Positions 52,241-61,152 of a stretch of DNA of 64,000 bases are shown here, in pieces. The position numbers and the translations under genes were made by a program. Location: NCBI RefSeq assembly GCF_013030265.1, contig NZ_WPZQ01000009.1:62001-126000 (forward strand), given 5' to 3'. Source of the DNA: Ruegeria arenilitoris (lineage in GTDB: Bacteria; Pseudomonadota; Alphaproteobacteria; Rhodobacterales; Rhodobacteraceae). How positions within the stretch are numbered: the first letter of the stretch is position 1; each line of letters begins with the position of its first letter. Under the pieces are notes generated by a model. It made no database searches, was not told the DNA's origin, and saw only the letters and a list, made by a program, of their open reading frames with translations.

Positions 52241-53203
52241 CTATACCCTATTCAGGCGTTCGACTCCGACCAGCTCGCAGATCTCATCTATGCAGCGGTC
52301 AAGATCCTTATAGATTTCAGACCCTGTAAAGCGTAGTACATTCCAGCCCTGACCAAAGAGCCAACGATCGCGTTTTGCATCGTGGGTCCGTTGGAACTTT
52401 GTTTTGTGGTACTCATGCCCGTCCAGTTCGATCGCTATTCGTTTATCCGGAATTGCAAAATCCAGTCGATACTTTCCAACAGGATGTTGCGGGTAGAGGT
52501 GCAAGTCCAAGAAGGCGAGCTCGTAGAACATTTTCTCCAACGGGGAATTATCAAAGAGGCCTGAAGAAAAACTGTGACGAATTGACGGGTCTCGGTTCAG
52601 CATCTTCGAGATAATTTCTTCTCCCTCAAAGACGGGCAGAACCAACTCCCCTTCCGAAGAAGCCCTTGCGGCGGTTGTGTCAACCGCTGGAATGTATCGG
52701 CCCGGCCTCTCGGAATAAAACATGTCAACGATCCTGCATCCCACGCACGGGCAGTGCGGTGCTGCTCGACATCCTTTCGAAATCACGCGCCCTTCTACCG
52801 TCGGCGAAACATAGGTATGTGTAAACGTTCCGTCGGCTTCGTTCTTGATAAGTAGCACCGCATCCGGAACTCTGAAGATTTCATCCAGTTTTTCTTTGTT
52901 TAATGTCCCTTTGTAGTCCTTGTAGAGTTCACGCTTGAGAGACAAAAGGAAGACTTCACCCTCATCGGTAAATGGGTAAGCGACCAAGTTTTCGCCTACG
53001 GGCTGTGCCTGTTCCATCTCCAGTATTGGGAACTCTTCTTCATCGTACAAAATCGACGCGGAGAACAATGTGCAGCCAATGCAAGTGCATTCTGAAACAG
53101 AGCAGTCCTTTGTGAGGACAAAATCACCGAGAGTTTCGGAAATAATCACAAAAATCCTTCTGGCGTCCTCAGTGTAGACGACGGCGTAGTGGTCAGGAAC
53201 CAA
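52241..53203 (-). CDS. Duplicated Cys-motif protein fused to a DUF559-type nuclease
   Basis: A 320-residue protein. Two similar modules (about 5-80 and 110-195) each contain a Cys cluster: CSVSECTCIGC and CRAAPHCPCVGC, with similar flanking strands, so they are an internal duplication. The C-terminal third (about 225-310) is a DUF559/Vsr-like endonuclease: YPQHPVGKYRLDFAIPDKRI, then AIELDGHEYHKTKFQRTHDAKRD and WLFGQGWNVLRF. The D and E-x-D patterns are the likely active site. Start is TTG with GGAG close upstream. The Cys modules may bind zinc and recognise nucleic acid. I know no characterised protein with this arrangement. Confidence 0.7.
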   Translation of the reverse strand: MVPDHYAVVYTEDARRIFVIISETLGDFVLTKDCSVSECTCIGCTLFSASILYDEEEFPILEMEQAQPVGENLVAYPFTDEGEVFLLSLKRELYKDYKGTLNKEKLDEIFRVPDAVLLIKNEADGTFTHTYVSPTVEGRVISKGCRAAPHCPCVGCRIVDMFYSERPGRYIPAVDTTAARASSEGELVLPVFEGEEIISKMLNRDPSIRHSFSSGLFDNSPLEKMFYELAFLDLHLYPQHPVGKYRLDFAIPDKRIAIELDGHEYHKTKFQRTHDAKRDRWLFGQGWNVLRFTGSEIYKDLDRCIDEICELVGVERLNRV

Positions 53204-53540
53204 GTTTTCTCCAATGCATCATAAACACTTACCTCAAGTTGCGAACTAGCAAAAAGGAACACTTAAACCGGCTTTGCCCCGGCACTGTATTTACCCGCTT
53301 TACTAGAGTTTTTGCACGTGCAGCGATTGACTGCAATTGAAGGGGCACCGAAGCAGTCGGTAGTCCCGTTGGACGGCAGCTTTGGGCCGCGAGCTCTATA
53401 GTTCTGGCTGGCAGTTTTCAGAAGCTTGTGCTGCAGCGCGGTCTAGATTTGAAACGAATCTAGTTGCGAGCGTATTCGGGTCATGCGTCTGATAAGAAGT
53501 ATAATTGAGCGCTCGAATCCCTAGTTTAAGGACGGTGTAG
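53204..53540. other. Divergent intergenic region
   Basis: About 340 bases between divergent nuclease-like genes with no convincing gene. It is AT-richer near both ends. Around 53370-53395 a GGACGGCAGCTTTGGGCCG stretch resembles the GC-rich decayed motifs near 52200 and 6760. Promoters for both genes should lie here but are not assigned. Confidence 0.4.
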
Positions 53541-54512
53541 GTGTCGCAACTTTTGACCTCAGTTCCAATAAAAGAACCAATAGAAGACCGCCCGCACAAT
53601 GCAATAAACGGTAGTGACGCCGAGTCGTTTGCACTAGTTCGTGTACTTGCGGCGTGCAGAGGAGAAGGTCAGTGGGGGTCGCGAGAAGATGACAACGCGA
53701 AAATTGACCTACTCTTCTCGCTCACTCATCCCTGGAATTCCGGTGAGAGAATAATGGTCTTGTCACAAGTTAAATCTGGGGAAAGCTACGGAGCACAACT
53801 GACATCCGGTGGCTTCAAACTCAAAGCAAGCGCCAAGAAGAGCGCAAAAAGGACGAGCCACGCAATTTGCCTGATCTGGGTTAACCGAGAGACAAGTCAG
53901 GTGTTTTGGGCATACGTTCACCCTAATTCAAACTCATCCACCCAAGTATACGGATCACATCACCGCGTTACTCCTGCTATGACGTTTGATTTGGCACGAT
54001 GCACTTCGAAACATGTAGTGGGTGGCATCGGTGGCAATGGAGTAACTGTTTCATCTTCTGACAAAGGTTTTCAGAATGGCAGGAGAAAAGCGCACCAGAT
54101 TTACAAAGCAATCAATTCGGTGGAAAGCCCGCTGCTTGGAGAGGTTCAAATCACTAGATTTGGCTGGCGGCACATGTTTCGACGTAGCCGTTCAACAAAG
54201 TACAAGGCCTCCAGTGTGGATATAGTACCCTTCTTGAAAGTACTGTTGAAACAACACCCATCAAGCAACATGGTAACCTCAACGACCTACCAAATCGACA
54301 ATATGTTCGAATATCGCAAATGCGAGTATTTGCTGAAGTATGAGAAAACGTCTGTATTCCGCCGCGATACTCAACAAACCGAACCAATCACCTCATACAT
54401 TAAGGTCGTTGAGGAAATCCGTTACCCCAAGAACTGGGTGGATATGGCTATGATATCACAGCTGGTTAAGCGCCGCGTCGTTCTAAAGTCGGCATATTTC
54501 AAAGCTGGATGA
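53541..54512 (+). CDS. DUF4365-like PD-(D/E)XK nuclease protein
   Basis: A 323-residue protein. The N-terminal about 180 residues have a nuclease-like layout: AESFALVRVLAAC with Glu28, NAKIDLLFS with Asp56 and VLSQVKSG with Gln76-x-Lys78, then strand-rich sequence (AICLIWVNRETSQVFWAYVHP). The C-terminal half has ITRFGWRHMFRRSRS and later IKVVEEIRYPKNW; the Gly-x-R-H pattern is reminiscent of phage/toxin RNase-like (PBECR/EndoU-class) domains, but this is weak. Start is GTG with AAGGACGG upstream. It stands alone; a defence or toxin role is inference. Confidence 0.6.
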   Translation: MSQLLTSVPIKEPIEDRPHNAINGSDAESFALVRVLAACRGEGQWGSREDDNAKIDLLFSLTHPWNSGERIMVLSQVKSGESYGAQLTSGGFKLKASAKKSAKRTSHAICLIWVNRETSQVFWAYVHPNSNSSTQVYGSHHRVTPAMTFDLARCTSKHVVGGIGGNGVTVSSSDKGFQNGRRKAHQIYKAINSVESPLLGEVQITRFGWRHMFRRSRSTKYKASSVDIVPFLKVLLKQHPSSNMVTSTTYQIDNMFEYRKCEYLLKYEKTSVFRRDTQQTEPITSYIKVVEEIRYPKNWVDMAMISQLVKRRVVLKSAYFKAG

Positions 54513-54783
54513 AACGGTGGAGGGTGTCAGTGCTCGTGCTGCCACTTTGTCGGCCTTCGCCACTACAGCACCTGCACGACAGGTGCGAGATTGTTTTCGC
54601 ACTGGGCAAAATTGCACTGCTTTTCACCCTACCACCTATCATCAGTTTAAACCGCTGTAGACGAGATTACAATCTGAGCTTCTTCCTCGTGCCACAAGAG
54701 CCACTTTCTCCATCAACGACCGCTTTGGGGTAGCTATACCGCAGAATCCAATGCCGCGTTTTACGTCCGGTTTGGGCCGGAGT

Positions 54784-55446
54784 TCACGTGTTGACTAGTA
54801 ACCGCAGGATCGCGGCCTCAGACACAGGCCTGCCGACCAGCCTAAATCGTGAAAGGTGCGGGAGCCCAACAACAATCCGCCCGTCCGGCGACCGAAACCG
54901 GCGAAGTTTGATGTTGCCCCAACCTGCGCGCATTTCACAATCCGGCGAAGCCTTTAAAAGAGCTGCGGCCACCTTCGTTGCTTCCGTCGAACACGTCAGC
55001 ACCAGACGAACCTTTGTGCGTGCCAATGGCTCTCGCCAAAATTCCAACCCGGCATCCAGAGAACGTCGCTTCTGATCGGTGCTGAGATCACCCCATGCGC
55101 CGCTCCGAAACGGAGCGACGACACCGGTGATTACTTCATGTGGTGCAACACCAATCAAAGCGCAGAGCTTCAGGAACTGATCTGTGAGCGGCGATTTCGT
55201 TGTTTCGTGCTCAACTTCATACGAGTTTCCGCGCTCATCTGACACCACACGCATCTCTGCCCTTTCTGGAGCCCTGCCAGGGTTGAGCGACAAAAAGGCT
55301 ACTTGCCCTGTTTTAAGGGTCGACCATGGGCAATAAAGCGGTTTAAAGCCCTCGGTCAGGCCCAGGCTGACTTCGAGCCGTCTCAGCTCCTGATCCCATT
55401 CATCTCTTGTGCGTCCAGCGTTGAGAGCTTCTAGTGAACCCGTCAT
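54784..55446 (-). CDS. Uracil-DNA glycosylase superfamily-like protein
   Basis: A 220-residue protein. UDG-fold marks are VAFLSLNPGRAPERA (motif with N-P-G near residue 55), SPLTDQFLKLCALIGV and VITGVVAPFRSG (central strand), and GLPHLSRFRLVG (C-terminal P-H-x-S motif). The usual catalytic Asp/Asn is not certain. It is the last gene of a four-gene unit. Its ATG overlaps the restriction enzyme stop by four bases, so it is translated with it. The best guess is recognition or repair of deaminated or modified cytosines made by the partner methyltransferase. A degenerate, non-catalytic use is possible. Confidence 0.6.
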   Translation of the reverse strand: MTGSLEALNAGRTRDEWDQELRRLEVSLGLTEGFKPLYCPWSTLKTGQVAFLSLNPGRAPERAEMRVVSDERGNSYEVEHETTKSPLTDQFLKLCALIGVAPHEVITGVVAPFRSGAWGDLSTDQKRRSLDAGLEFWREPLARTKVRLVLTCSTEATKVAAALLKASPDCEMRAGWGNIKLRRFRSPDGRIVVGLPHLSRFRLVGRPVSEAAILRLLVNT

Positions 55447-56693
55447 AGCAACACATCTCCGGATCCACGGTTCTGAACCAGATCGAGAAAGTCAGTGACA
55501 CTCAGCAACCAGGGTTGCTGGTCTGCGTGATACGTCCCGTGCAGCCCGTACGGCAAAACAAGGCGCAGGTTCTGAGCCTGCATTTCAGTTGTCTGCGCGC
55601 GGGAAATCGCGGGCTCAAGCGTCAACAGGTGTTTTTCAGAAATCCGGTTGGCTTCAGCCAGAACCTGGCGCCATCGGTCTTTGCAGGTTGTTTTCACTCC
55701 AAGCATAGTGAGACCACTTACCGGATAGCTGGTGTTTGCGTATTCCTCTTCGCCCGGAAACAGGAAGTCAGCAGCATTGCGTTTTTCAGTTGTGGCTTCA
55801 CGTTTGTAGCGCAGGTTGTGAGCCTGAAGGATTGCCTCTGTATGATGACCGAAGGCATATCCGGCTCGTGACTTGCGGCGGTTCTGAACCCCAAGCGAGA
55901 ACTTTAAAAAGCCCTCCACATCCGCACCGCTGTCATCGAAAAACCCTGTCTTTAACCGATCCGCGACGATCTCGCGTTCCATAAAACGGAACAACGCTTC
56001 TTCATGCTCCATCCACGACAGCAGGGCCTCATCAGGAGATCCGACGGGATCAACACCGGACAGGCTGTCACGCGCGAATTTCGAGAATTTCGCAGTCGAT
56101 GGGAAAGCCAGACCAAACTTGCGAACGAGCCGTTCGAAGGCTGGCGGTTCGACGCCCTCAGGCTCAATCCCCAACACATCCAGAATGACCCGTGCAGCAA
56201 AATCGACATCCCTGCCCCCTTCACTGCCAATGTCCCGCTGGCTGAGCTCATAATCCCCGGTGAGAGCCAGTCCAAACAACCACAGGAGTTGCTGCTCAAT
56301 TGAACTGCCAGCAGGACAGAGAATAGCCAATACGTGGCGCTGAGCAGTCATGCAGAGAAACAGGGTGTCTCCGGCAGACGCGCGATAAACAACCGATTCC
56401 GAAGCCGCCGGGTAGTACAACCTGTACTCCGCTGTCCGATGTGGTTGCCGCTTCCGGCTGTTGTACCAGGAGCCGGTCAGGCTCAGTCTGATGGGATCAT
56501 CCTCGCAGTCGTCGATCCAGGTATATGTGACCGGAATCTTTTCCCGGTCTGCCGGAGTTCCGACAAATGCCCGGAATACATCAACACCCTGGAACTCGTG
56601 GCCATGGGAGACTTTGGGATCAACTTCCGTACCGCGCAGGACTTTTGCACCGGCACCAACAAAATACTTCGACAGAAAACCGTGTCCGGACAA
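55443..56693 (-). CDS. EcoRII-type (type II) restriction endonuclease
   Basis: A 416-residue enzyme. The C-terminal about 180 residues match the EcoRII catalytic domain: GLTMLGVKTTCKDRWRQVL, RISEKHLLTLEPAISRAQT and NLRLVLP. The N-terminal part (about 1-170) would be the effector-site domain of the type IIE architecture. EcoRII cuts CCWGG; the site of this enzyme is not known. Start is TTG at 56693 with AGGGAG upstream. It follows vsr and dcm and overlaps the UDG-like gene. Type IIE enzymes need two recognition sites to cut. Confidence 0.82.
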   Translation of the reverse strand: MSGHGFLSKYFVGAGAKVLRGTEVDPKVSHGHEFQGVDVFRAFVGTPADREKIPVTYTWIDDCEDDPIRLSLTGSWYNSRKRQPHRTAEYRLYYPAASESVVYRASAGDTLFLCMTAQRHVLAILCPAGSSIEQQLLWLFGLALTGDYELSQRDIGSEGGRDVDFAARVILDVLGIEPEGVEPPAFERLVRKFGLAFPSTAKFSKFARDSLSGVDPVGSPDEALLSWMEHEEALFRFMEREIVADRLKTGFFDDSGADVEGFLKFSLGVQNRRKSRAGYAFGHHTEAILQAHNLRYKREATTEKRNAADFLFPGEEEYANTSYPVSGLTMLGVKTTCKDRWRQVLAEANRISEKHLLTLEPAISRAQTTEMQAQNLRLVLPYGLHGTYHADQQPWLLSVTDFLDLVQNRGSGDVLL

Positions 56694-56711
56694 ATACTGC
56701 TCCCTGAATGG

Positions 56712-57215
56712 CTACCGGAGCCCCTCAATATCAAGTTCCGCGTCGCCACAGGACAACCATTGCGAGAGCGTGTCAATCACATCCGCAACATTTTGCCTGC
56801 CTTTTCCTTTCAGGGCACATTCCCACACGGTTGCTACGCGCCAGTCCGCTGCCTGCAGGGCAGCAAAGTTCTTCTGATCCCGCGCCACATTCCCGCCGAT
56901 CTTGTTGCGCCAGAACTCTTCGCGCGTTTTTGGCCATTTGAACAGCGGGCATTGATGACCATGCCAGAAGCACCCGTTTACAAAGATCACGGCCTGATAT
57001 TTTGGCAGCACCAGATCCGGCCGGCCGGGCAGTTTTCGGCCGTGCAGGCGATAGCGAAATCCCCGGGCGTGAAGCCCGCGACGGATGATCAGTTCCGGTT
57101 TCGTATCCTCACCCCGGATTGCCGCCATGTTGCGGCTGCGGGTTTGCCGGTCGTGGACGTCAGCCAGCTTTGCGAACAGGTGCCGTCCCCTGCCCTTCCA
57201 GGATTGCGCGCACAT
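56712..57215 (-). CDS. vsr: Very short patch repair endonuclease
   Basis: A 167-residue Vsr-type T:G mismatch endonuclease that nicks DNA 5' of mismatches left by deamination of 5-methylcytosine. Motifs are [36 protein letters not shown], the catalytic [18 protein letters not shown] and the zinc site [14 protein letters not shown]. The common family start falls at residue 18, where the codon is CTG. The upstream ATG at 57215 (GGAG six bases ahead) is used, so the gene overlaps the 3' end of dcm by 56 bases. Confidence 0.93.
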   Translation of the reverse strand: MCAQSWKGRGRHLFAKLADVHDRQTRSRNMAAIRGEDTKPELIIRRGLHARGFRYRLHGRKLPGRPDLVLPKYQAVIFVNGCFWHGHQCPLFKWPKTREEFWRNKIGGNVARDQKNFAALQAADWRVATVWECALKGKGRQNVADVIDTLSQWLSCGDAELDIEGLR

Positions 57216-58392
57216 GCGGCTCCATAATCCGCGCTACTTCGGCAAATACCGGCACAGCGACTGAGTTCCCGAACTGCTTATAGGCCTGGGTGTCAGAAAC
57301 CGGGATCCGAAAATCTTCCGGATAGCCCATCAGACGGGCACATTCGCGCGGGGTCAGACGGCGGGGATTATTGCCGTCACCCCGGCTCACGAGGATTTCC
57401 GATCCGTCCTTGTAGTAGCGGGCGGACAGGGTTCTGGCGATGCTGTCGCCATCCACCAGACCAAAGCCAAACCCGTTGCCTTTGGCTTTGTGTTTCGCGG
57501 CATAGTCCTGCAGGTATTTCCAGAGTTTGTCGGTCAGAGTGTATTTGTCGCTAACGGTCGCGTCATTGCCCAGAGTGTAGTGCCCTTCCGGGTTTTCAAT
57601 GCCGTTTTCCGGATGCAGGATATCACGCATCCGGCGCGCGCCCCGGACCGGTAAAGCAACATCATCAAAGCTGAACGATACCTCCTCACGGAATCCCACA
57701 ATAACGATCCGCTCCCGGTGTTGGGGCACGAAATGGGCTGCATCAATCACCCGGGGGTCAGGCACGTAATAGCCCAGCTCATCCCGGAGTTTCCGCATGA
57801 TGACTTCAAAGGTCCGGCCTTTGTCGTGGCTGCGCAGGTTTTTCACGTTTTCCAGCATGAAGGCCGCCGGACGGTGATGTTTCAGGATCCGCAGCACATC
57901 GAAGAATAGTGTGCCCTGCGTTTCATCGTCAAAGCCATGAGCGCGGCCCAGTGCATTCTTTTTTGACACCCCTGCAATCGAAAACGGCTGGCAGGGAAAG
58001 CCAGCAACCAGAACGTCATGTTCCGGGATCTCTTCGGCCTCGATTTCCGTGATGTCGCCCGCGATGGGGCGGTTATCTGCGAAATTGGCGTCATAGGTCT
58101 GTTGGGCGTATTTATCCCACTCCGACGTAAATACGCAGCGGCCACCGGCGCTCTCCATTGCCTTTCTCAGGCCACCGATACCGGCAAACAGATCGATGAA
58201 TGAAAATGCGGCGCCGGATGTATCAGGCTGGCGCGCCTCGGCCTCCATCCGCAGGAGGTTCATGACGCCCTCACGCGGGGTTTCCTCTCCGCGTTTCCAG
58301 CGATAGATGTGACTTTCCGAATAACCCAGGATTTCCGCGGCCTCAGAAACCGAATGGCCGGTTTTCTGCAACAACAATTCAAATTCGGTCAT
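57160..58392 (-). CDS. dcm: DNA cytosine-5 methyltransferase
   Basis: A 410-residue methyltransferase that protects host DNA from the partner restriction enzyme. A helix-turn-helix (about 10-45, [20 protein letters not shown]) is followed by ordered C5 motifs: [28 protein letters not shown] with the catalytic Cys, [27 protein letters not shown] and [11 protein letters not shown]. The N-terminal helix-turn-helix can let Dcm-type enzymes repress their own promoter in some systems. It is first in the dcm-vsr-EcoRII-UDG-like unit. Confidence 0.95.
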   Translation of the reverse strand: MTEFELLLQKTGHSVSEAAEILGYSESHIYRWKRGEETPREGVMNLLRMEAEARQPDTSGAAFSFIDLFAGIGGLRKAMESAGGRCVFTSEWDKYAQQTYDANFADNRPIAGDITEIEAEEIPEHDVLVAGFPCQPFSIAGVSKKNALGRAHGFDDETQGTLFFDVLRILKHHRPAAFMLENVKNLRSHDKGRTFEVIMRKLRDELGYYVPDPRVIDAAHFVPQHRERIVIVGFREEVSFSFDDVALPVRGARRMRDILHPENGIENPEGHYTLGNDATVSDKYTLTDKLWKYLQDYAAKHKAKGNGFGFGLVDGDSIARTLSARYYKDGSEILVSRGDGNNPRRLTPRECARLMGYPEDFRIPVSDTQAYKQFGNSVAVPVFAEVARIMEPHVRAILEGQGTAPVRKAG

Positions 58393-58645
58393 TCAGCTCG
58401 CCCTCTGCTCCCGCGCTTCAGGTTTCGCGGGGAATTTTTTTGTCACTATGGCGACCAGAGTCCCGCGAAGCAAGAACATTCTGGAAACATTGGAGTGAAT
58501 CTGAAGTTAACGCAGGTTGGGACCTGAATATCACCAGGATGCTCAGCGCGTTTTTCGATACACTTGAAGGTGGTGCAGAATTCGCAGCAATACTAAGGCT
58601 AAGTCATCAATTTACAGCGCGTGATTGTGAGACACAAACTGCAGA

Positions 58646-59578
58646 CTAGTCCGAGGTCTGAACGATCATGAATTGCACGTCGAAAACCCTGGCAGCAATG
58701 TCAGCCGCTTCGCGTAAAGTTTCCGCGGAATCATCAAGTTCCTTAGGTGCCCGAATTTGTACGGGCTGGGAAACCGACGGCAGTTCAGACGAAGGTTTGT
58801 CCTCGTCTGCAACCTGATCCTCTAAAAACTGACCTGACAAGGAATCTGACACAGGCTGGTCGTCTTCACCAAGAGATGCCCGTTCCTTACGCCTTTTTTC
58901 CTCTCCCAAGCGTCTTTGAGCTTCAGCGGTCTGCCGGCCTCGGCTCTCCGCCCGTCTGAGATCCTCGACAATACTCGGCAGACGATCCTTCAAAGGCGCT
59001 TTTTCGCTCTCAAGAGCTTCCAACAGCTTTCCATTCATATCGGAACTGCTCAGTGCTGTGATGTTTTCAGGTTCAGAACACCGCCATGTACTGAACTGAT
59101 CAAATGCAATGTTATGAGGCATGTCATCCAGTGTACCTATGGCCCGTGGGGTCACAAAAATTGACCGGTGAGCGACCTCAGAGGACGCCCACGCTGCATT
59201 GATTTCTTCCGGTTTATAAAACCTCGGTGCCGCGTAGAATACCAGGTTGGTTCCGTCATCAAGGTCCAGCAGCATTTCATGCTGATCAGAGACTGATGCC
59301 GGTGTTACCGGAAACCTGTAGTATGGAATACGAAGCCTTCCACCAACATCCCTGACCGCCTTATACTCTTTTGCCGAACGACGCGTCATATAGTCAGAGC
59401 GTTTGAACTGGATATAGAGCGGAATTCCCGGGGCGTCGAGCTTTACATCATAGCCGCCACCCGGCTTCCCTTCTTCGATAAGGCTTGGAAAAATCGGAGC
59501 TGCTCTCAGGTTTACCCAGCCAACCAGCTCATTGGTCAGTGCAAACCCATAAGAAAATTCCGATATATCTGATTTCAT
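58646..59578 (-). CDS. PD-(D/E)XK-like protein with charged C-terminal helix
   Basis: A 310-residue protein. The N-terminal 200 residues include GGGYDVKLDAPGIPLYIQFKRSDYM: Asp44 followed by Gln57-x-Lys59, a PD-(D/E)XK-like pair after Glu7 or Glu17. Other strands are NLVFYAAPRFYKPEEI and SIFVTPRAIGTL. Residues about 195-245 are highly charged and helical. A Ser/Asp/Glu-rich linker follows. No ribosome site is clear. It is preceded on the same strand by an LRAT-like gene 79 bases away and faces the methyltransferase gene by a 250-base gap. A nuclease-type effector is plausible but not shown. Confidence 0.5.
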   Translation of the reverse strand: MKSDISEFSYGFALTNELVGWVNLRAAPIFPSLIEEGKPGGGYDVKLDAPGIPLYIQFKRSDYMTRRSAKEYKAVRDVGGRLRIPYYRFPVTPASVSDQHEMLLDLDDGTNLVFYAAPRFYKPEEINAAWASSEVAHRSIFVTPRAIGTLDDMPHNIAFDQFSTWRCSEPENITALSSSDMNGKLLEALESEKAPLKDRLPSIVEDLRRAESRGRQTAEAQRRLGEEKRRKERASLGEDDQPVSDSLSGQFLEDQVADEDKPSSELPSVSQPVQIRAPKELDDSAETLREAADIAARVFDVQFMIVQTSD

Positions 59579-59657
59579 TGTTGGCCCAACGCGAATGCTT
59601 TGGTTGCAAAGGAAAATCCGAAAGCTGGCAGTAGCACTTCACAGCCTAGGGAGCGCG

Positions 59658-60140
59658 TTAATACTCTCGTTCTTTTGCGCCACTGGCCAGAACAGCAATG
59701 CCCCCGACCAACACGGCACCTGCCAGAAGTTTCAGGAAAGTCGGATTTTCCGAAATGCTGTTTACAAGCCCCACCCCTACTGTGGCCCCGACCACACCCG
59801 CTCTGACCTGAGAGGACTTTACTTCATGACCTGTCACGAAAGCTACAAAGTGTTCACAGTTTCCGGTTAGCGCCGAGTACTCCCAGGAATCAATGTGTGA
59901 TCTGGCTCTTGCCAGGATTTCAGGTACCGGGAACTTTGGGTAAAGCTCTGCAACAATCGTCTTTCGATCGCCGACGACCACGTCCCAAGGCTCTTCGCGG
60001 ACTGTCTTGTTACGTCTTGTTGCCGAGATAAGTTTTGGCTTTCCGAACTGGCAATACTGGTCAGTCACAATAGACCAATGCTGGTAGGTTCCCATTTGCG
60101 TCGCAACGACATCTCCGGGCTTTACTATCTGGTGCTTCAC
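59658..60140 (-). CDS. LRAT-like (NlpC/P60-superfamily) protein with C-terminal membrane segment
   Basis: A 160-residue protein. His21 in GTYQHWSIVTDQY and Cys95 in GNCEHFVAFVTG match the His and the NCEHF nucleophile motif of the LRAT-like group of NlpC/P60 proteins. VKPGDVVATQ lies at the start. A Gly/Val-rich stretch from about 110 and a hydrophobic segment (about 130-152, FLKLLAGAVLVGGIAVLAS) suggest membrane attachment. The start is GTG without a strong ribosome site. LRAT-type proteins act on lipids or as peptidases; the bacterial forms are mostly uncharacterised. Confidence 0.75.
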   Translation of the reverse strand: MKHQIVKPGDVVATQMGTYQHWSIVTDQYCQFGKPKLISATRRNKTVREEPWDVVVGDRKTIVAELYPKFPVPEILARARSHIDSWEYSALTGNCEHFVAFVTGHEVKSSQVRAGVVGATVGVGLVNSISENPTFLKLLAGAVLVGGIAVLASGAKEREY

Positions 60141-60379
60141 TTCTGTATCTTTCTTTTTTTGTTATCTTGAATTGCGCGATGCACAATTTGGCGTGTCGAA
60201 GCTTGATTTCTGATCCAGCTCTGCTTGCAACCTACTAACCGTTCACCGGAGAAAAAGTGACGGGACAACCATTCGGCACACTTTTTAAGGATGCGGCATC
60301 AAAGCAACACACGATTTACGTGCTTGGCACAGCTTCATTATCCGTGCAGTCCACAAGCGGGTAACGCTTTGTCGACACT

Positions 60380-60637
60380 ATGCAGAATTCGCTCGACTTC
60401 CATGGCCCGACAAGCCGTACTGCAGCCATGGACGACGCAACCCGGGAACAGCTCAGTTTTGTATTTGCGAAGCTGACGGGCAATCTGGAGGATGCGGCCT
60501 CGCTGGCCCTGAAGGGCCAGCACCCGCAGATAAGTGCGGAAGAGGCCGAAGAGCTGATACGGTCCATTCAGGCCCTGCTGAGCCACGCTGACGCCCGCAT
60601 ACGGGCCATAGAGCGACTGGCTGGCAGATATCGCTGA
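60380..60637 (+). CDS. Small helical protein
   Basis: An 85-residue protein that is mostly helical and acidic (ISAEEAEELIRSIQALLSHADARI) with no motif I recognise. The ribosome site is weak at ATG 60380; ATG 60428 is an alternative. Its codon use fits neighbouring real genes, and it lies between the LRAT-like and DUF5681 genes on the opposite strand. Such small genes are common in phage-type cassettes. Support is moderate only. Confidence 0.5.
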   Translation: MQNSLDFHGPTSRTAAMDDATREQLSFVFAKLTGNLEDAASLALKGQHPQISAEEAEELIRSIQALLSHADARIRAIERLAGRYR

Positions 60638-60738
60638 TAGCCGGTCGACACCGCTTCGAAGTCCCCGGAGACTAGTTCGACAGGGGCGACGGGTATAACA
60701 CCGCCGCCCCTGATCCGGGTCGTGTCTGAACGTTAAAA

Positions 60739-61152
60739 TCAGTAGCGTAACTTTTCAGCTGGTATAAGCAGATGTGCGTCTGGCACCGCGGACATCGACC
60801 CCCATTTTTCCAGCCTTGCGAGTATCTCTTCGCGGCGCTGTTTGTCCTGGTTTTCTCTGGCATCCATTTCCGGCTGCACCTCCAGCATGATGTTGATCGC
60901 TTTGATCAGGGACGGCACATGACCCTTGAGACCTTTTTTACAGAGCGCCAGGTAAGCAGCTTCATATCCGTCCAGCGACACAGTCCGGCCATCCGGTGTG
61001 CGGGCTGCAACAGGCTCCGACAGGATCGCTGCAGCATCTTTCACCAGATCGGAACGGGTCTTCGGCCGACCTTTCGGATTGCCGGACTGACCTTTTTTCC
61101 ACTGGCCGGATTTCGGAGGTTTGCCATATCCAATGTCGTAGGTTTCAGTCAT
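60739..61152 (-). CDS. DUF5681 protein (copy 2)
   Basis: A 137-residue protein. The DUF5681 signature is at the N-terminus: YGKPPKSGQWKKGQSGNPKGRPK. The rest is helical (EAAYLALCKKGLKGHVPSLI, then an acidic/basic C-terminus). The domain is of unknown function and is usually found by phage terminase or methyltransferase genes. GGAGGTGG lies before the ATG at 61152, which overlaps the end of the preceding DUF5681 gene by eight bases. A longer start 30 bases upstream is possible. Confidence 0.8.
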   Translation of the reverse strand: MTETYDIGYGKPPKSGQWKKGQSGNPKGRPKTRSDLVKDAAAILSEPVAARTPDGRTVSLDGYEAAYLALCKKGLKGHVPSLIKAINIMLEVQPEMDARENQDKQRREEILARLEKWGSMSAVPDAHLLIPAEKLRY

